From Lyophyllum atratum (taxonomy: Eukaryota; Basidiomycota; Agaricomycetes; Agaricales; Lyophyllaceae): a DNA stretch of 64,000 nucleotides. The stretch spans positions 248,001-312,000 of the forward strand of contig JACGCN010000033.1 of the NCBI GenBank assembly GCA_014905825.1. Direction: 5' to 3'. Below the pieces are notes generated by a model. It saw only the letters and a list, made by a program, of their open reading frames with translations. It searched no databases and was not told where the DNA came from. Below are positions 1 to 14,536 of the stretch, one piece after another. The first letter of the stretch is position 1, and the number at the start of each line of letters is the position of its first letter. The position numbers and the translations under genes are program-made.

Positions 1-1359
<1,359 letters not shown>

Positions 1360-4069
1360 CTATTGTTGTGCGGGTGGTAGGGCTTGATAAATGGGACATA
1401 AGGCCAACCATGACAGTTTGATTCTCTGAGAGGAAGGCCCAGAAACTAGGTCGCTTGGCGCTTCGGCGAAAACCACAGCCAAGCCAGCTTCAAGATGCCA
1501 ATCTGAAGATAACAGGTCAGGAGATGGTATTAGAAATTTAAAGAGAGCGAGTACCAATGTCTAGGGAGGTAAATATTTGGGTCAGTGGATTGTGATAGTG
1601 GGGAGACACATACGACAGTGGAAAAACCTGTGTTTGAGAAAATCAGTATCAAATTGTGGCTTCCAGGCGTGAAACAAGCGTACCAGGGACCAGGGTTGTC
1701 TGTTTCGAATCGGATGATGACAGTGGAATCTGAAAATTTACCCGTATCAAAAAGACCGCATCCTATTTCGATATGAGGAATGTTACCTTTGACGCCAACA
1801 ACATCACGACGAGGAGGGTTGACGTAGTTCGGTGGGCCTGATGATCCCTGGATGATATCGAAGGCATGGCCGTGAAGACTTGAAAGAGCATCGAAGTTAT
1901 TCTTATTGAGAGACATCACGGAAAACTCACTGGAACGGACTATAACAGCCGGTGAGTCGTAAGCATCGACATGTGTTTCCTAAAGCGACTTACTGAGTAT
2001 GACCTGGAAATCATAGGCGACGTCAATTCTTGTGAGCAGTGAGAGGACGGAGGATAACTCGCCATTGGCTGAACCATGGATAACGAGGTCTATAATCTGG
2101 TCCCTGCCGAGCACGTAGGTATGCTCTGAAATATTAAAGTCAGCTTCGGTAGCATAACCGTTGGCAATGACGTTGAGGAGCGTCGGGATACGAGGAGACT
2201 CGTATCGGATATCATTGACGGTCCACTGCGAGGTCAAATTAGAAGGGAATAACAAATATTTAGAGAGTATTGCGGACTTTTGTTTGGCCGTCGTTTTCGC
2301 GAGAGAATTTTAGATCAATAGTTCTGTCAGCGGGGCGGTTACCTCCTGGAGCTCCTGGATTTTCGAGGGGGGCAAGCAGATGTTCCTCAAGTAGCGTGCC
2401 GCTTCCCCCACTAGCGGTAGTAGTGGGATCCCCAGCAGGTGCTCCATTATAGTGAAGAACGGCGTAGACTTTGTCCGTATCCACTGAAAGAGGTGTTATT
2501 GACTCACTCGTATGAAAGAAAATGCAGGTCTCACGGTTATTGTTATCCGAAGAGTGCTGTAGCTCCATGGGCGCGCGAATCCAGTAATTTTTGACCGGTT
2601 GGTCAGCTGTCAATATCACAGAGTAACGTTGGCCTATATAAATCTCAAAACGGTCAACCGTCAGGGGTACATGATTGATCCCATCCACCTGGGGAGACGT
2701 TGGACAAAAGCTTGCGACAGATACAGAATGCGACTGACCTCGATGACCGTCAGCCTATGTCCTTCGATCGAGAATTCGTATCCAGAGTAGACAGAGATGT
2801 TAATGACACGGAGACGGTATCTCTTCCCAGCTACAACGTTGACGCGAGAACGCGCAGTTGCCGGACCTCCGATATAGCGACCTGATCCATTGATAAGGCC
2901 CGCATCTGGGATCTAGACCAACATTTCAGAAGCTATGGCATCATGTGGTGATGAGAAACGGAGGAGAATACCAACAGGTTCATGATTCCCGCCCCCGTTG
3001 CCGTGAAGGTATTGTTCTTGGAGGACAGGTGCGGCCTGATGCACGGTGTTACATGAGAACAATGAAAATTAAAATGCTTTGATCTTACCGTATGGTACCA
3101 GTCAGCCAATGTGATGACAGTATTTGCGTCATCTATATCGTACAGGGACCGATGAGGATCCAGAGGATCTGTGAAGGTGTTAACGTCCAGCTCGGACCGT
3201 TCCTGCTATGATGGTCAACTGACCATAGACTACCAAGGCCCTATTACGTTCTCACGTAAGATGACGCACGGCGGAAACGGTACTGTTCGACTCACCCGCG
3301 AAGCCCATCAACGTATTGGGACGATAGGTGGCTGAAGAGTCCTGAGTCTAAAATAAACAGCTCCGTAACAACGCCACGCGCACCTATGGTACCTGGAGAT
3401 CCCAAGTATATCAGCGAGTAATCGATGTCAGGTGCAGCAATTTCTATACCAAAAAGTGCCGGCTTGGCCATTGAGAGGAACTGGTGGGGAAGAGATGAGC
3501 GACCGCTCGCTCAATAAAGCAACAGCAGATGGACCGGCTTACTGTCGTAGGTATAGGAGTGGCCAGGGGAGATTGGACATTGATTGACGCCAGCAGCTAA
3601 TTTGGTGATCACGTTAACTTCCCGTATACTATTTGAACGATTCCTCTTTCGACTTACGTCCATCTTCTGATGCAGTCCTGAATTGAAACTAAAATAGACC
3701 TTGAGGTCGGGATCGGGCCCCTATCACGCACTCTATACGTACCAGACCATGCCAATGAATCGTCGTGCTTCGCCTAGTCAAGTAGGGTGGTGTTGATATT
3801 TGAGATGAGCAGCTGTATAGGATGTCTACTCACCTCATGCTGGCACTCGTGAGTTGGTTGTTAACGGTGAGGTGCAAGGTGTCGGTCTTCTGGGCCTGTA
3901 TCAGAGGCGCCGGAAAACCGCCATTCACGATGACTCCGGCACGCTGAAAACCATCGGGAGCTACCATGCTATTGGCGATGTTCAAATTATAATTAATATC
4001 GGCGCCATAGACGGTGAAGGGCAGGAAGAAAGGGATGCATGCGACGAGGGAGAGGATATTGTACTTCAT
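1360..4069 (-). CDS. Laccase (multicopper oxidase), 21 exons, 532 aa
   Basis: Extracellular phenol oxidase reducing O2 to water. Exons (minus): 3834-4069, 3743-3773, 3658-3688, 3543-3596, 3450-3480, 3384-3392, 3296-3331, 3224-3240, 3089-3168, 2972-3035, 2739-2905, 2535-2688, 2278-2483, 2063-2225, 1994-2003, 1931-1939, 1787-1878, 1684-1729, 1614-1627, 1555-1560, 1360-1502; total 1599 nt. A signal peptide precedes ADINYNL. All four copper signatures are intact once spliced: [30 protein letters not shown] and [12 protein letters not shown]; the residue ten after Cys is Leu, so no Met axial ligand. Several ligands sit in or beside exons of 6, 9, 9, 10 and 14 nt. Intron 2004-2062 begins GC, not GT. 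A naive reading loses HCHID and looks like a pseudogene. No in-frame break remains, so I consider it functional. Subfamily not assigned. Confidence 0.93.
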
Positions 4070-6544
4070 CTCTGAGAAGAAATGGGGTAGCTGTTCATCT
4101 GAAGAGTGGGGCCAGCCGATTTTATAGATGAAAGCCGGCTTTTTGGGGTTACATCCATATATTCAGCAAACCGAGTCTGTGCATTCGGTCCGCGAGCCGC
4201 GCAAGAAAGGCGACATAGAGACGAGAGATGCCAATGTCAAGGTACTCCACAACAATGACAAAATAACAGTCTGACCCGGTGAACGTAACGCGAGCCGTCT
4301 GCATGGGCGTATATTAAGCCGCCGGCTCACAAGTTCGAAGATTATGAAAATGGATGAAGTCAAGTCCTCCCACCGGGAGAAACCACATATATCGTTAGAG
4401 CATACAGGTTAAGCCATACCTCGAGCAGGAAAACCCTGTCATCAGTAGGATCGTGCCCAGGATTTTGAGAACCGATGGTAGCGTACCAATCTGACCAGAA
4501 GGAGAATTTTCTGCAGCAGGGGGACCTATCACATGGTCGTCCTGAACGCAGTCAGGAGGTAGGCTCCAGATGGGTTCATACAATGAGTATCGAGGACCCT
4601 ATCGATCAAATTTGCGAATGGTCGGAACAGCCGTACCCTCGCAAGAAGCTGCTAGAGATCTGTGGCGTCGGCTAATTCCATAAGTCCAATATCTGAGGAC
4701 GCAATAGAGTAACTGACCTCGGCGAGCGATCCTGTCAACTTGCGGAGACACTCGGCCCTGAGCGCCCTTGGGGTGCTCTGCGTCCAGCAGCCGGATAGAA
4801 GGCACATTACTTTTGGTAATGTTGAGATTCATCGTTTGCATGGCATCGGGCCAATTGGTGATGGAAGGGCCATAACTATGGGCTCTTCAGCCACCTTGAC
4901 GGCTGCCAGTAATTGAAGAAACCTCAAGGGACATCGGGAAACGAGACCAAGGAATGGTCGTAATTTCTGCCCTTGGATAGTCCCATGGTTTCTTTTAAAG
5001 TGTACCTGTAAGAATGTGAATTACAGCATTTGGAGCCCATTGACTCTTTTAAGCAAGTAAATTTACCTGGAACCCGCGAGCCCTAGATCATGAATACATC
5101 GGGGCCGTACGCATAAGTTGGAGGCTATTTCGGGCCACCGCGAAGCTTCGACTGTTGTAAAAAGGAGACTGAAGCTCGTCAATTTGTGAAGATACCCACA
5201 GATTGGGTCTGAATCGCGAGTGTACCCTCGGGCTGGGGATGTCATGTCCGAGTTCTCAAGCCCAGAGATAAACGCGCATCTGGCGGTCACGGTCCTGACA
5301 GGAATAAGGTGACATGGCCGAAACTGTGGCATTGGCAAGATGAAAGCAGTGCCTCGGCGTATAGGGTCCACGTCGTCGACTGTCGTCGAGCGTCGTCGGT
5401 TCAACTGCAGATTTTGGCAATTCCGTTTGATATCAATAGGGCACAATAAATGCACACAACCGCCGAACTTTCAACGTAGCGGTACCTTGTTCTATCCAGA
5501 TCGAAGGTTTTGTCCCCAATCTGTCCCTCAGAAGTGTCAAGACGTGACACTCGCTGTTGTCGGTTACCTTGTTACTGGAACCTACGATATGCTTCACTAT
5601 CCTGGCCTCGCCACACCGGACAAAAATGTGGTACCCCTCACCCATGCATCAGACCCCTTTCTCATTCAAGCAGTACTTACCCTTTACTTTATCTTGAGGA
5701 TTAGCTGATTGAATCAGTGATCATATGTATCCTTCTCGTCGTATTCGGATGCCACTAAGGTACCATGAGCTGGGTATACGCCCTGAATATCCGAGAACGG
5801 CCAGTACTAAGGGGCTCGAAGGACGTGTCCCTTGAAGAGTTCGGCTTAGCAGAGGTAGTAATTAAGCCTGGGGTGCCGTATGGATGATAGCCCGTATGAC
5901 ATGCGAAGAATTTGTGTTTAAAAAACCATCTCTCGGCGACGCACTGGTGCTTTTAAATTTTAGATCGGAGAGTACAAGAATCAAGGTGTGTCATTCTTAG
6001 ATTTTCGAGACGGACGAATCGTGCGGAGCTCAGCATGAAGGGCCAGAAGTGGATGCTGAACACGATACTGTGCCTGCAAAGGGAACTCATCCCAGAGGCT
6101 ACGTCCGCCGCTGGAGTAACGTGCGCTTCTTGGGAGAAGAAGGAATTTGCGTCGCATGGCAGGTTTGAGGTGAAGAGCGGGTTGTGCGCGTTATCACGCA
6201 CAGATTGGCTGGCCAGAGTGAAGATCGCGGATTTCAAAACGCTGTTCGCTAGCAAGGACTCCTGAGTCTCGTGGTTCTTAATGCATTCGTTGGCTCCCGA
6301 TCGCATGGCCCCAGTATCAAGGACGTTTGAAATGTTCCTCGTCGTTCCTTTTTTCCACGCACCGATCCTGTCGCTCGATCGATGCCGTCAAGCATTTCCC
6401 TCGAGTTGTTTCTGAAGTGTTGGCGTAGAGAGGCCGTCCAGTTGTCACCAGGTCATAAATTTCGGGGCAGCATTCCACTGCAGAACGAGCGACACCAAGA
6501 CGCCCTCGAGTTTGAAGAGGAACGAGGCAGAAAGGTTATATACT
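4070..6544. other. Unresolved region with coding-like fragments
   Basis: No gene model closes here. On the minus strand several stretches look protein-like between plausible splice sites, for example the open frames at 4599-4841 (contains NVPSIRLLDAEHPKGAQGRV) and about 4925-5004 (YTLKETMGLSKGRNYDHSLV). They join into no family I recognise. The minus frame 5953-6306 carries QESLLANSVLKSAIFTLAS, which resembles KESLLANRNNVLQTTILTMA in the frame at 7221-7430, on the other side of repeat copy C. This could be a decayed multi-exon gene plus repeat flanks. Confidence 0.35.
4121..4126 (-). promoter_or_regulatory. TATA box of the laccase
   Basis: TATAAA reads on the minus strand about 52 bp upstream of the laccase start codon. 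Position and match suggest a core promoter; no metal- or xenobiotic-response element was confidently identified. Confidence 0.5.
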
Positions 6545-7180
6545 TCGCCACATCAGGCGGTCAAAAGACGAGGAATAGTGGAAGGCATCTAGCATGTCAG
6601 AGTTCTTAATGATACGATCGCGACGGTGAGATACGCAAGTAAGACTCTACGCACCATGAAGAGACCGGCCTGACCCAGTACGGCGGATCTTCAGTAATTA
6701 AAAGCTTCTGGACCGCCCGAATCGTCTCCAGATCTGCCGCAAGGTCCAACTCCACGGGTGTAACGTTCGACGCGACGATGATGGCGGTACATGGGACATT
6801 ACGCTGGCCATCGTAGGGGGCCAGGCCCAGCCGGCATGTCTTGGGAATTGTCCGCCTCATAAACGGGACTGTCTCGAGTTTGCGATTGAATTAGTCCTTG
6901 TCCAAGGGGAAGTGGTGAGGGTCTGCCCAGTCATCTTGCCTCTCTGGAGGAAAGGGAAATGCGAGAACCTTCAGCCCCACACGCCGCCCACGTAGACGGT
7001 CGTAGTTCATAAGACGCGGCGTTTCGCCGATGTCGTGGAGCGTTAGAGGTCGCCTTGGTTGTCTCGGTGTCTCAGGGATCTCGAGAGACTTAGCATTGTT
7101 TTCGTCAGGTGTGTTATCCCTGTAGAACGGTCAGCTATGGAACCCGAAATTTGAAGCTTCGGAAAACGCACATCGTATAG
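6545..7180 (-). repeat. Repeat family copy C, divergent and inverted
   Basis: This is a diverged inverted copy of the units at 14.5-15.2 kb and 18.8-19.4 kb. Similarity starts before the split start codon, covers the intron and coding part, and continues through the 3' flank to the shared GATGTGGCGAAGTA motif near 6545. It carries the pseudogene described next. Confidence 0.8.
6606..7173 (-). pseudogene. Decayed copy of the split-start repeat gene
   Basis: The layout matches copies A and B: AT at 7172-7173, an intron, then G at 7119 completing ATG and a reading MDNTPDENN. The frame follows its paralogs until an in-frame TAA at 6891-6893 (codon 77), where the intact copies read INGF. After the stop the frame stays open and similar (FNRKLETVPFMRRTIPKTC ... 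PPYWVRPV). The single nonsense change in otherwise conserved sequence suggests recent loss, or readthrough; I call it a pseudogene. Function of the family is unknown. Confidence 0.75.
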
Positions 7181-7705
7181 TTCGAAGAGAGGGCCTTCGA
7201 TGAGATCCAGACGTCATGCATCATGCTTCAGTCAAAGCCGTTGATATACCACGTTGCACCTCGATGGTCCGAGTTCGTTCTTGATCATCTTCCATTCGAG
7301 CGGGCCATCGGCTGGCCATAGTTAGGATCGTGGTTTGCAAAACATTGTTGCGATTCGCGAGCAAGGACTCCTTTTTCGCAACGTTGAGCGCAGGAGAGGG
7401 GTGCTTCAAGTTGTATTGGTTTTTCCTCAATGAGTCGCTTTTCTGACCCAGAGAGTAGTCATTTCCCCGCTTCCCCTACGGCCTATAAGTGTACTTCAGA
7501 CGGAAAGTATGCAGTAGGAACTATTTCCACACTGACTGTGAATATCTATTCTACGAAATCTAAACATAGGTCACTCATGATGATCGAGAAACCTGTCAAT
7601 TGGTGGAGGTCCTGTCAATTGGTGGAGGTCCTGTCAATTGGTGAAGGTCCTGCAGGTAAAGCTGCGGGAACGAGATGCACAAGGATCCTTGAGGTCGTAC
7701 GCGGT
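7181..7705. other. Intergenic, repeat C flank
   Basis: Contains the minus frame 7221-7430 that resembles 5953-6306 (shared ESLLAN segment) and the 19-bp tandem repeat at 7592-7652. No gene model is supported. Confidence 0.4.
7592..7652 (+). repeat. 19-bp tandem repeat, three copies
   Basis: Three consecutive units CCTGTCAATTGGTGGAGGT, the third with one change, followed by the first bases of a fourth. A short minisatellite just beyond the 3' end of the J-protein gene. Confidence 0.85.
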
Positions 7706-8516
7706 TTATGGCGGCGCCTCGTCCTTCGAATCCCTCGTATCTACCCTGCCTTGTGCTTTGATATCACGCGCCCGTTTGCGAAGTTCATCTCTCCTCTCTT
7801 CTCCGAGCTCTCGCGCCTCCCTTCGGGCTTGACTGAGGTTCGAGACCGCTGATCGATGTTGCTTCTCCATACGGAAGGGTAGCAAAAAGAGACCAGGAGC
7901 TAGACCGGCAGCAAGGGTCTAGAGAGAACGGCGTGTGAGCAACAAAGCGGCTTTCCATTCCACAATATCGCACCAGTATCCCGATCAGAAGGATCACTCG
8001 GTCTTTCCATCTATCATCGGCGCTAGCATGCCATTCCGCTCGTTGGGGGCGAGCATACTGATCCCGGCGGGCGTAATGGGCTTGGTAATACTGTTTTCGT
8101 CTCATGACCTCTTCCATGTATGGATCGTATGTCGCGGAGGTGGGCTTTCCACGAAGGGTGTCGTACGCGGCAGTGATGGCTTGGAAGCGTGCATGTCGTT
8201 CTGACGGTGTTAACGATCGGCAGTGGGTTGAATCGGGGTGGTGGCACCGCACTAATTCATAGTCTGAAGAGATAGACCGTCAGTGCTCAGTACCCTAGAT
8301 GATAAATTGCAGACATCGAGCCTTGATTTCTTTCTGGGAAGCGCCATGGGAAAGATGGAAGATTTGGTGAGGTGTGGGCCGAGTGTTGGTGGGGTATGGA
8401 TATTGGTGAGTGCCGCTCGAAAACCTTGGGCCTGTAGAGGATGCAAGCCTGACTTGAATAATAATGTGCAACTGCGTTGGAAGTGCAGATAGGCGGTAGG
8501 GAACATGGAGTACCAT
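7706..8516 (-). CDS. Mitochondrial J-domain protein, 234 aa
   Basis: J-domain co-chaperone; such proteins stimulate an Hsp70 ATPase. Exons 8315-8516, 7974-8263 and 7706-7918 sum to 705 nt. The N-terminus (about 35 residues, basic, with RLASSTG) looks like a mitochondrial presequence. The J domain follows: YPTNTRPTPHQIFHLSHGAS, helix I-II KEIKARYYELVR, the HPD loop in CHHPDS, and RFQAITAAYDTLRGK. A hydrophobic segment (VILLIGILTLAAGLAPGLFL) crosses the second intron and is probably a membrane helix, with a charged C-terminal tail (MEKQHRSAVSNLSQARREAR). So it is likely an inner-membrane anchored J protein. The start at 8516 is the ATG just before the presequence; partner Hsp70 is not known. 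Confidence 0.85.
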
Positions 8517-8998
8517 TGAAATTAGGAGGAAAGAGCAGTTGAGGATGCGGTCCGAGATGGTCCGAGCATTGCAGCTTGTTTGTCCGACTTCAGATACAAG
8601 CAAGGACAACCAAGCCAGCGGCCCGGTCCACCTTGTAAGTTGGGCGAGCGAGGGCGAGCTTTGGTCCAGCTTACAAGCGGTACTCATTGACAGCAGTGAT
8701 CGTCTCTCAATGTCATTTCCACTGCCGTCGAGGCATCGTGCGTTCGCGGCGTCATTAGGCTCGACAAGGTCGGTACGGGGTCAAGTAAGCGCCACTATCT
8801 GATGAAGGACGAACCGCCCACTGGCAGCTTGACAGGAAATGACGGAAAAGTCTTGGAAACGGGCATGGAATACCTGTAACTAGAGTTTGCGAATACCCAT
8901 AAGTTCAAAATTCAACAGGTTCTCATTTGTTCATTATTCACTAGGTGAGTAGCAGTAGGACCTGCCCCCAGTTCAACTCCAGTTTCCTATCGTACATT
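8517..8998. other. Intergenic, J-protein upstream region
   Basis: Promoter side of the J-protein gene and 3' flank of the membrane protein gene. Nothing further recognised. Confidence 0.5.
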
Positions 8999-9927
8999 CT
9001 ACCTAAATCTATAATCTGCGGTCGTTCTGATGGGGGTCTCGAATTGTAACATGGAAGGACGCCCGGGGGTGACATAACTCCAAGGTGTTCCATTCCTTTC
9101 GAATTTCGATGGCATCGGTGGTTTCAATCGAATAGTCCTTGGAGGGGGTCTGGACACATATGGTTCAGTCTCATGTTCCGCTCTCCCTTTCTGCGTATAG
9201 AGATCACTCACATCTTTGGTGGGGTGAAGGGGGACTTCACCTTCTCTGCCCTGGAAGCCATCGTTCCCGACCTTGACTGCGGCATCAAGCATAAATAAAT
9301 GCACTCGACTCGTGGAGAAAACAAGAAACCCACTAAAGGAGTATGTGCCGTAGGAGACGGGAGGAAAAGTGACTTATCGTAGTCATGGACTGTCCATCCA
9401 GACTTGCCTTTCTCCTGGCCGTCTGCATACACCATATGCAGCCTTCTTCTAACTCTGATGATGTGGACCAGAATTACTACCACATTTGAGACTTCGATGG
9501 TCATCAAAGCGCAGAGTGCAATTTCCACATTCCATGAAGAGTTTTCGCCCGTAAGTGGCCGAGGGTGCTGCGATCCCTCGGCAGCTGATTGCATCTCGAC
9601 CCCAAGTGCGATGACCAGCATCCCCAAGATCATGCTAAAGCACGCTATGCTTGTTACCGTGTAGGCAACCGCTGACGGAGAGTTCTTCGTAGACTCAGGA
9701 GAATGTGAGGTCGCCATGTGACGCCACGAAACGACAAGAATGGCGATATGATAGATGACCACCAAAATTGTCGAGATTGTGTTGAGCCATAACGAAAGAA
9801 CCGCTGAGGTGAAGAGCGAGGTGACAAAAATCGCAGAGACGAAAAGAAGCGAGAGGCAGGTGAGACTCAAAAGGGAACTAGAAAGGAATCTGGTCATCAT
9901 CGAGAACACCACTTGAAGGCGGATCAA
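8999..9927 (-). CDS. Four-helix membrane protein of unknown function, 265 aa
   Basis: Not recognised. The first exon encodes about four hydrophobic helices (near residues 10-40, 45-68, 87-108 and 131-158), ending in the basic cytosolic stretch RVRRRLHMVYADGQEK. The simplest gene model uses a GC-AG intron: exon 9408-9927, donor GCAAGT right after AAAG, acceptor GCCGCAG, exon 8999-9276. This gives 798 nt and a polar, proline-rich tail (YVSRPPPRTIRLKPPMPSKF) ending at the stop at 8999. Without splicing the first frame ends at 9208 in sequence that looks intronic. The intron would be 131 bp, long for this genome. Topology suggests a small basidiomycete membrane protein, not a transporter I can name. 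Confidence 0.6.
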
Positions 9928-10837
9928 CCGCCGCGTTCTGATAATTTGGGTTGATGAAGGTCTTGCTTATATGTACCCCAGGAGGGCGTCCCTGTTCTGA
10001 TACCCGAAGTAAACAAGGAGACTTTCATGAAACGGCGTAGTAGCCGCTATGAATAGATCTGTGGCATAGGTAGATCACTAGGCGCGATAGAGATGATGGT
10101 TTTGATGATTTGATTGCTGTCGACTGCGACGCTGCGATTGGTGTTTCCGCTCTGAACATGGGGGGGATGAAATTTTAATTTTAGGTCAATGGAGGTTGAG
10201 ACGAACAGGTGCGTAACCAAGTACTGTGTCAGGCGGGTCTTTGCAGAGCTCATCCTGCTATGATCAAACGGACATATGCAGCTAAAGATGGCGAGGTCAG
10301 GGCTGCTAACTGATGGGAGCTTCGACGTCATCTTTCCAGTGAACTTTCATCATATACAACGAGATGATGCCGAATCTTGGGCACTGACGTCGAAAGCTTG
10401 TTAATTGAAGCCATGGAGTTGGATCGCCCATTTCTTCCCCTATCGTCTGCCAAAGTTTCGATCCTGGTGACAGCGACTTATGTCCACTGCCAGAGTGACC
10501 ATGTTACTTGAAGCGCAGCGATAGTCATCTGTAAGACATTGCTTGCACATGGCGAACGGCGAAGCTTGAGGCCTTGAGGCTCCAAAGGAATTTTCAGCTT
10601 ATGAGGTAACGGAAAGGAAAGCAGAAGCTACGCACTTCTGTTGGACTGTATAACAAGGCCAAAATCTTGTTGGTCAAGTTGGCAGTGTCATCGAGCATCT
10701 CATGGAAGAACCGGCGCACCGTACGCCCTCGTCTTCGTCTTTCATGTGCTATGAGTGAGTGACATCGCTGTGCGAACAACACTTTCCATTCCCCAGAGAT
10801 TATGGTACGGTCTGAAACACGTGCTTTCACCTCACCA
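9928..10837. other. Intergenic
   Basis: Lies between the membrane protein 5' end and the cytidine deaminase 3' end. A 94-codon minus frame at 10047-10331 has no recognisable domain. No supported feature. Confidence 0.5.
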
Positions 10838-12163
<1,326 letters not shown>

Positions 12164-13895
12164 ATGCCCAAGGCCGACTACGACGTCCTAATTGTCGGCG
12201 CAGGCATCGCCGGCTCCTCACTCGCTCATGCGCTCTCTACGTTGCCTCAGTCGAAACCACTACGAATAGCCCTACTGGAGCGATCACTTGCTGAACCAGA
12301 CCGTATCGTTGGCGAGCTTCTCCAGCCTGGGGGAGTCATTGCGCTGAAGAAACTGGGCTTGCAGGCGTGTCTGGAGGGTATTGACGCGATCCCGGTTAGA
12401 GGGTACTGTGTCGTGGAGGACGGAAAGTCTGTGCATATACCGTATCCTGGGGACCATGAAGGGCGAAGTTTCCACCATGGGAGGTTCATCATGACATTGA
12501 GGGCGGCTGCGAAGCGAGCAAAAGGCGTGGACGTTATTGAAGCAGCGGTCACGGACTTGATAGAGGATGAGAAGACGGGTAGGGTGATTGGTGTGCGTGC
12601 GGCGAGGAAGGATACGGAGAAGGAGGCGTTTCATGCGAAACTTGTCGTTATCGCAGACGGGTGTTTCTCAAACTTCAGGACCGCAGTGATGGGCGAAGTT
12701 GGAGCCAAGTCGGTGACGAAGAGCCACTTCGTAGGTGCTGTCCTGGAGGACGCTCGGTTACCTATACCAAACCACGGCACGGTCGCGCTCATAAGGGGTT
12801 TTGGTCCTGTTCTCCTCTATCAGATTTCAGAACATGACACGCGGATGCTTGTCGACGTGAAAGTACCTCTACCCTCGGACCTCAAAGTGTGTAACCTCGT
12901 TCTGCCGACCAACAACACCTGACCAGTCATATAGGCCCATATTCTCACAAATATTGTTCCCCAACTTCCTTCTGCCCTTCACCTACCCATCCAGGCTGCC
13001 CTTGACAAGGACCGCATACGGCGCATGCCGAATTCTTTCCTTCCGGCGGTCGAGCAGGGATCCAAAGAAGGTGTCATTCTCCTAGGCGATTCTTGGAATA
13101 TGCGACACCCACTGACAGGGGGCGGCATGACTGTCGCGTTGAACGACGTCGTGATGCTCCGGACCATGCTTGGCTCAATACCCGACCTTGCGGACTGCAG
13201 TGCGGTGAAGCGCGTACTACATCAATGGCATTGGAGTCGAAAACCACTTTCCTCCACCATCAATATCTTGAGCGTCGCGCTTTACGACCTTTTCGGGGCT
13301 GATGGTAAAGTGAAATCGCTTTCCTAGCAGCTTGAGATATTTATCGTCCGTTCTAGACGAACTGTTGGTTGTCCTCCGAACAGGATGTTTCAAATACTTC
13401 GAATGCGGCGGCGAGTGTATAAATGGCCCCGTCTCTCTTCTATCCGGGTACGTTCCCGTCACGCTTCCCTCACTAGTACCGCAACTGACGCCTATCCGTG
13501 CCTAGGATAATACCCTCCCCCCTCCTCCTCGCAAACCACTTCTTCTCCGTCGCCTTCTATTCGATCTGGGTGATGTTCACACACCCACAGCCCACGCGTC
13601 CTTTAGACGGCGGAAAGCCGGTATATACCGTGGCTCGGATACACCAATACCCCGCATTATCCGTCAAAGCACTGAGAGTCGTACGTCCTCTTCTCCCCTC
13701 CTCATTCACCTCCGCGACTAACATGACCATACAAAGTTCTGGACAGCGTGCGTCGTGTTCGGCCCGCTCCTGTGGTCGGAAATCCGGTGGTGGGCACCTG
13801 CGGACAAGCGGCGGCGGAATTCGGTGCTGCTGACGGCGGCGGTGCCTTTGCTGGCGGTGATGGGTGGGATGGTGTGGACGTGGAGGATGATGTGA
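12164..13895 (+). CDS. ERG1: Squalene epoxidase (squalene monooxygenase), 505 aa
   Basis: FAD-dependent enzyme making 2,3-oxidosqualene from squalene in ergosterol synthesis at the ER membrane or lipid droplets. Exons 12164-12886, 12935-13304, 13357-13447, 13506-13680, 13737-13895 sum to 1518 nt. Visible motifs: Rossmann FAD site DYDVLIVGAGIAGSSLAHAL at residues 6-25, RIVGELLQPGGVIALKKLGL, the DG motif in LVVIADGCFSNFR, and the GD motif in GVILLGDSWNMRHPLTGGGM. Hydrophobic C-terminal helices end in VPLLAVMGGMVWTWRMM. Length and exon junctions fit fungal members. Single copy in the window, with no neighbours in the pathway. Confidence 0.96.
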
Positions 13896-14536
13896 TACGG
13901 GTGCTTTGTTATTTTCTCAACGGTGTTTGCGCCTGCACACCGTTGACTCTTGCACACAAGAAGTATTCTATATCTGGGCTCTTAATATGACTTGGAGGAT
14001 GTAGGGGACGTAGAGTAGACACACTGTCCTGGAAATATACCCCGCAAGCGACGATGATCCACTGGCATTAGAGTCTAAATATGGATAGCTAAGATATTTT
14101 TAGATTGCCTCTAGTGTCGACTTGGCCTCGACTCTCGGTGATTTGGGACGATAAGTGGACGTTCGGTTTGGAACAAGTTTCTGAGTTGTACTTGAATCCG
14201 TTCACACCATTTTGCATAATTAGTGGCGATGAACTCGTTCTGACCGTATACGTCCCCGGACAAACGGTGAGAATAGTTGGCTTGAGACCAACTTGAGACG
14301 ACTACGTAGCCTGCTACTCGGATTCGCGACCTTCCCATCAAACGCTCTCTCTTTCCTGAACCGAATGCTGGCATACACCCCACTGCGACGTGAGCAATGG
14401 TCCGCTCAAATGGGAAGATGATGAAGAACGAAATGGGAGCATCGACAACGTGCAATGTGCTGTATCGACGGCTTTGGCCGAAGCATGATGCATGACGTCT
14501 GGATCCCATCAAACACCCTCTCTCCACACCTATACC
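13896..14536. other. Upstream flank of repeat copy A
   Basis: Non-coding as far as I can see. Holds one copy of a 38-bp motif (14035-14072) that recurs downstream of copy B, and two near-copies of CCCATCAAACRCYCTCTCT (about 14337 and 14507) that belong to the repeat family. Confidence 0.5.
14035..14072 (+). repeat. 38-bp motif shared with 19591-19628
   Basis: Begins ATATACCCC and contains GATGATCCACTGGCATT; the second copy at 19591-19628 differs at about three positions. The first copy lies upstream of repeat copy A and the second lies downstream of copy B, in the same orientation. Confidence 0.8.

Noticed and set aside
1530..1919. Apparent pseudogene: laccase frame lacking HCHID and HPFH
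   Set aside because: The missing residues are encoded by exons of 6, 9, 10 and 14 nt with normal splice ends; the spliced length is a multiple of three.
12247..12634. Antisense frames inside squalene epoxidase
   Set aside because: Shadows of the real coding frame caused by codon bias.
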